Shown piece after piece: positions 23,556 to 24,544 of a stretch of 24,544 nt of DNA. The DNA is from Bacteroidales bacterium (GTDB lineage Bacteria > Bacteroidota > Bacteroidia > Bacteroidales > UBA932). The notes under the pieces are model-generated. The model made no database searches and was not told where the DNA came from. It was given only the letters and a program-made list of their open reading frames with translations. The stretch's first letter is position 1. Each line of letters opens with the position of its first letter. The position numbers and the translations under genes were made by a program. Location: positions 1-24,544 of the forward strand of contig JALOCI010000041.1 of NCBI GenBank assembly GCA_023227835.1, read 5' to 3'.

Positions 23556-24088
23556 CTTTTAATTAAATAATGGTAGAAGATTCCTAACAAGGCACCTGCT
23601 ATAAGGATGTAAATCGGAGATATCCGGAAAGCAACTATGAGCAGGAGAGTGATTATCGGTATCAAAGAGGTGTACCTGTTAAGATTCATCCCTTTTGACA
23701 TACCTATAAGTGGAACGGCAATCAAAGCCACAACTGCCGGTCTGATGCCTTTAAAGACACTTTGTACAACCTCATTTTCTTTAAATGAGTCGAAAAACAT
23801 TGCAATCAGGAGTATTGCAACAAACGACGGCAATGCACTTCCTAAGGCAGCAATGACACTTCCGGCCTTGCCTTTTACCCTGAGCCCGATAAACACGGAC
23901 ATATTAATTACAAAAACCCCGGGAGCTGATTGTGAGATGGCAAGGACATCCAAGAACTCCTTTTCGTTAAGCCATTTTTTTTTGGTAACGACCTCTGTTT
24001 GAATGAGAGGAAGCATAGCATACCCTCCACCAATCGTAAAAGCCCCGATTTTGGCAAAAGTGGAAAATATCTCAATGTAGATATTCAT
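23552..24088 (-). CDS. Chromate transporter-family protein, half-size (first of pair)
   Basis: A short-chain CHR protein of 178 residues if it begins at the ATG at 24088 (MNIYIEIFSTFAKIG). A TTG at 24109 would add seven residues, but it overlaps the promoter box. It contains FTIGGGYAMLPLIQTEVV, then SQSAPGVFVINMSVFIGL, and about five or six hydrophobic spans. It is homologous to the downstream half but clearly diverged from it. It is the first gene of a run of three (two chr halves, then an SGNH hydrolase). Confidence 0.87.
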   Translation of the reverse strand: MNIYIEIFSTFAKIGAFTIGGGYAMLPLIQTEVVTKKKWLNEKEFLDVLAISQSAPGVFVINMSVFIGLRVKGKAGSVIAALGSALPSFVAILLIAMFFDSFKENEVVQSVFKGIRPAVVALIAVPLIGMSKGMNLNRYTSLIPIITLLLIVAFRISPIYILIAGALLGIFYHYLIKR

Positions 24089-24095
24089 AACAATA

Positions 24096-24103
24096 CAAAA
24101 GTA
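24096..24103 (-). promoter_or_regulatory. Promoter -7 box of the chromate transporter operon
   Basis: On the minus strand TACTTTTG matches TAnnTTTG. It ends only 7 bp before the ATG at 24088, so a transcript from it would have almost no 5' leader. No good -33 TTTG is present at the right distance. Confidence 0.4.
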
Positions 24104-24272
24104 GTTCAATTTTTAATGAGCCTGAAAAAAAACATGTCAAAGTAGCAGTATGGTGTTGATTTGATAGATTATGTAACCCGTCAGAATGACGCCAATCCGG
24201 AACTTGTATTTCTAACTGTAAAAGGAGTACTTTAATTTTGAGTGAAATTTTATAAATTTTTAGACGAATAAT
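24104..24272. other. Intergenic region between the chromate operon and the rRNA promoter
   Basis: AT-rich, with a small palindrome CGTCAGAATGACG (24179-24191) but no T-run. I see no gene. The minus-strand frame across it lacks a start context and family similarity. Confidence 0.45.
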
Positions 24273-24303
24273 TTTGTAAGATAAAAAAAGTCGCATATCT
24301 TTG
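24273..24303 (+). promoter_or_regulatory. rRNA operon promoter
   Basis: TTTG at 24273-24276, exactly 19 bp, then TATCTTTG at 24296-24303. This is the full Bacteroidota -33/-7 consensus, fitting a strong rRNA promoter about 135 bp before 16S. Confidence 0.88.
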
Positions 24304-24438
24304 CAGCCCGTTTCGAAAATGAAACGCTGAATAGAAAGTTCTTTGATAGCATTATAAAGAGTAATAAGGTAGAGGTTTTTTATAAACCTCGTCAACAAAA
24401 ATCTTAGTTGGGACAAGCTAAAAGTATAAAAATTTTTT
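24304..24438 (+). promoter_or_regulatory. 16S rRNA leader with boxA-like element
   Basis: After the promoter comes a small hairpin CGTTTC/GAAACG (24309-24326), then GTTCTTTGA (24338-24346), like the boxA antitermination element of Bacteroidota rRNA leaders. A 7-bp hairpin GAGGTTT/AAACCTC (24372-24390) follows. Confidence 0.6.
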
Positions 24439-24544
24439 ACAATGAAGAGTTTGATCCTGGCTCAGGATGAACGCTAGCGGCAGGCTTAACACATGCAAGT
24501 CGAGGGGCAGCGAGGGTAGCAATACCTGTCGGCGACCGGCGCAA
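24439..24544 (+). rRNA. rrs: 16S ribosomal RNA, 5' end (runs off the window)
   Basis: The universal AGAGTTTGATCCTGGCTCAG block begins at 24446, which corresponds to E. coli position 8, so the mature 5' end is near 24439. It continues with GATGAACGCTAGCGGCAGG and CTTAACACATGCAAGTCGAG, a Bacteroidales-like sequence. Only about 106 nt are present. Confidence 0.98.

Noticed and set aside
24072..24416. Minus-strand ORF of 114 codons over the rRNA leader
   Set aside because: It runs against a consensus rRNA promoter and leader, overlaps the chromate transporter start, and has no recognisable domain.

Overview
The window reads as the chromosome of a member of the Bacteroidota, most likely Bacteroidales. 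The evidence is a SusC/SusD-type outer-membrane pair, repeated -7 promoter boxes of the TAnnTTTG type found only in this phylum, lipoproteins with Bacteroidota-style signal peptides, and the 5' end of a 16S rRNA gene at the right edge whose first ~100 bases look Bacteroidales-like (possibly Rikenellaceae-like; this finer placement is from memory of 16S patterns). The metabolism implied is anaerobic and amino-acid based.

Layout. (1) 1-3506: the start of an IS transposase on the minus strand abuts a susC-like gene that has lost its 5' part; the intact susD-like lipoprotein gene follows and ends at a strong terminator. (2) 3531-11616: a plus-strand run beginning with a histidine-degradation cluster (hutH, hutI, a metallo-beta-lactamase-fold hydrolase, and a fused glutamate formimidoyltransferase/cyclodeaminase), followed by a membrane-spanning TPR-HTH regulator and a PLP-dependent Cys/Met-family lyase, closed by a bidirectional terminator. 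Urocanase (hutU) is not in the window. (3) 11635-15402: nifJ (pyruvate:ferredoxin oxidoreductase) on the minus strand, probably with a ~220-nt leader containing a perfect 10-bp hairpin and a possible 35-codon ORF. (4) 15473-17200: a small secreted protein, fabD on the minus strand, and a divergent tRNA-Arg(CCG); the last two have mirror-image promoters. (5) 17455-19594: a carboxyltransferase/biotinyl-domain protein whose biotin lysine is missing, then tRNA-His(GTG) and its terminator.

(6) 19592-21000: a block of REP-like palindromic repeats (a 116-bp direct repeat in two copies, a 27-bp palindrome in two copies, and a third partial repeat) around a REP-associated tyrosine transposase (RAYT) gene. 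The last codons of the transposase gene are duplicated in inverted orientation just beyond its stop. This is the most unusual region. (7) 21032-24109: minus-strand genes for a small c-type cytochrome, a beta-barrel-like protein, an SGNH hydrolase and a pair of half-size chromate transporters. (8) 24273 to the end: an rRNA operon promoter matching the Bacteroidota consensus exactly, a leader with a boxA-like element, and the start of 16S rRNA.

Functionally, the central genes would break histidine down to glutamate and one-carbon-folate units. Sulfur amino acids may yield 2-oxo acids that a PFOR-type enzyme could oxidise. These links are inference from gene content.
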